Source: Nitrospinaceae bacterium UBA7883 (lineage in GTDB: Bacteria; Nitrospinota_A; UBA7883). From it: DNA of 64,000 bases. The stretch covers positions 7,035 to 71,034 of the forward strand of contig DLRR01000011.1 of the NCBI GenBank assembly GCA_002500605.1, given 5' to 3'. The position numbers and the translations under genes were made by a program. Under the pieces are notes generated by a model, which did no database searches, had not been told where the DNA came from, and saw nothing but the letters and a program-made list of their open reading frames with translations. This document shows positions 62,964-64,000 of the stretch, piece after piece (positions within the stretch are counted from its first letter, which is position 1; each line of letters opens with the position of its first letter).

Positions 62964-63644
62964 TTACGTCTTCTTAGTAATGGGCTCTAGTTTGCCTCTC
63001 TTCTTTTTTCTCGAGCTTTGCTCGACAGTAACTATACTGCCATTAGGGCCAGGAGTGGCGCCTTTAACAAGTAAAATATTTCGCTCCAAAAAAATTTTGA
63101 CAACTTCAAGGTTAAGAGTTTTTACTTTTTTGGAACCATATTGTCCTGGCAGTTTCTTCCCTGGTAAAACCCTGCCGGGAAAGTTACACATGCCAATCGA
63201 ACCTGGGTGCCGAAATTGCTCGTGAGCACCATGGGTCATATTTGCTCCAGAAAACCCGTGTCTTTTCACAACACCAGCAAAGCCTCGACCTTTACTTGTA
63301 GCCGTAACAGAAACAAATTCAACATCATTAAAGATCTCAACTGTTAGGACATCACCAACACTAAGCTTTTCCGGTCCATCTTCAACTCGAAACTCACGGA
63401 GATGACAGTATGGCTTAATATTGGCCTTATTAAAGTGGCCAATTTGCGGTTTTTTAAATTTGCGTTGGTCCTTTTTTTGAAACGGCTCAAACGCTAACTG
63501 GATAGCTTCGTAACCATCCTTTTCTACGCTTTTTATTTGCGTGACAGGACACGGTCCCATCTCTAGCACAGTGACCGGAATCTCATCGCCGGACTCATCA
63601 AAAATATGGGTCATTCCAGCTTTTTTTCCAATTAAACTTTTCAC
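62964..63644 (-). CDS. rplC: 50S ribosomal protein L3
   Basis: A 226-residue L3 (GKKAGMTHIFDESGDEIPVTVLE at the start; GFAGVVKRHGFSGANMTHG and RHPGSIG in the core). About 15 residues longer than the E. coli protein because of a basic C-terminus. Confidence 0.97.
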   Translation of the reverse strand: MKSLIGKKAGMTHIFDESGDEIPVTVLEMGPCPVTQIKSVEKDGYEAIQLAFEPFQKKDQRKFKKPQIGHFNKANIKPYCHLREFRVEDGPEKLSVGDVLTVEIFNDVEFVSVTATSKGRGFAGVVKRHGFSGANMTHGAHEQFRHPGSIGMCNFPGRVLPGKKLPGQYGSKKVKTLNLEVVKIFLERNILLVKGATPGPNGSIVTVEQSSRKKKRGKLEPITKKT

Positions 63645-63653
63645 GGCTCTCTA

Positions 63654-63968
63654 CTACAACTTTATTTCTATATCAATCATACTGGAAAGATCCAGCTTCA
63701 TTAACGAGTCGACAGTTGTTGGCGATGGTTCCATAATATCAAGAACCCTTTTATGTGTACGAATTTCAAACTGTTCGCGTGATTTTTTATCCACGTGCGG
63801 TGACTTTAGCACTGTCCAACGGTTTCTCACTGTTGGAAGTGGTATTGGTCCTATTACTCTAGCACCAGACCGTTTAACTGTTTCAACTATCTCTTTAACA
63901 CCCTGATCCAACACTCTGTGGTCATAGGCTTTGAGTTTTATTCGAATTTTCTGTCCAATATCTATCAT
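63654..63968 (-). CDS. rpsJ: 30S ribosomal protein S10
   Basis: A 104-residue S10 (KIRIKLKAYDHRVLDQ; later GPIPLPTVRNRWTVLKSPHVDKKSREQFE). First gene of the cluster in view; tuf and fusA, which often precede it, would be beyond the window edge. Confidence 0.98.
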   Translation of the reverse strand: MIDIGQKIRIKLKAYDHRVLDQGVKEIVETVKRSGARVIGPIPLPTVRNRWTVLKSPHVDKKSREQFEIRTHKRVLDIMEPSPTTVDSLMKLDLSSMIDIEIKL

Positions 63969-64000
63969 CTTAAACCTTACTCAATTACTTCAGATATAAC

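Overview
The window is a gene-dense, low-GC (about 40% by eye) chromosomal segment of an uncultured Gram-negative bacterium. The housekeeping genes are all bacterial: S10-type ribosomal genes, rpsB-tsf-pyrH-frr-uppS-cdsA-dxr, dxs-tlyA, accA, hflKC, holB, ricT, argCJ. A Sco-type copper chaperone and a glutathione-free tetrahydropterin economy suggest a respiring organism with a rich C1 metabolism. I cannot name the phylum safely; a proteobacterial, desulfobacterotal or SAR324-like lineage would fit. No phage, insertion sequence or CRISPR array was seen.

Layout. (1) Positions 1-8957, minus strand: one long operon running molybdopterin oxidoreductase, four-cluster ferredoxin, OsmC-like protein, Tat-exported substrate-binding protein, four NitT/TauT-type permeases and an ATPase cut by the window edge. 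Upstream lie three copies of a TGCAA-N-TTGCA palindrome, a HupE-type Ni/Co permease and a GAF-containing sigma-54 activator. (2) 12.1-19.2 kb: mixed genes (queH, pterin dehydratase, Sco, M48 protease, agmatinase family, accA, hflKC). (3) 19.3-26 kb: an AddAB-type helicase-nuclease pair. (4) 26.2-33.4 kb, minus strand: a corrinoid methyl-transfer operon with two UroD-family methyltransferases, a corrinoid protein, a reductive activator, a Gfo/Idh-fold protein without the usual catalytic residues, and formylmethanofuran:H4MPT formyltransferase. (5) 33.9-42.3 kb, plus strand: folB-folK fusion, tmk, holB, ricT, an SH3 protein, rplM-rpsI, argC-argJ-sfsA. (6) 42.3-52.7 kb, minus strand: glycosyltransferase, isoprenoid/lipid and translation genes. 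(7) 52.9-58.9 kb, minus strand: a cofactor operon with a cytosolic NMT1-like protein, sulfopyruvate decarboxylase, cysteate synthase, MfnF-like and MfnD-like methanofuran genes, and an AhpD-like protein. (8) tRNA-Ser(GCU), pepA, and an S10 ribosomal cluster that stops after rpsS.

How the parts may fit. Methanofuran-type genes (mfnD, mfnF), Ftr, corrinoid methyltransferases with their activator, and the cysteate-synthase/sulfopyruvate-decarboxylase route to sulfoacetaldehyde (the methanosarcinal route to coenzyme M) occur in one 32 kb stretch of a bacterial chromosome. The most interesting hypothesis is a bacterial C1 system that demethylates an unknown methylated compound through a corrinoid protein and hands the methyl group to a tetrahydropterin or to a coenzyme-M-like thiol, with oxidation finishing on methanofuran. 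Enzyme families are read from sequence; the substrate, the methyl acceptor and the presence of coenzyme M are inference.
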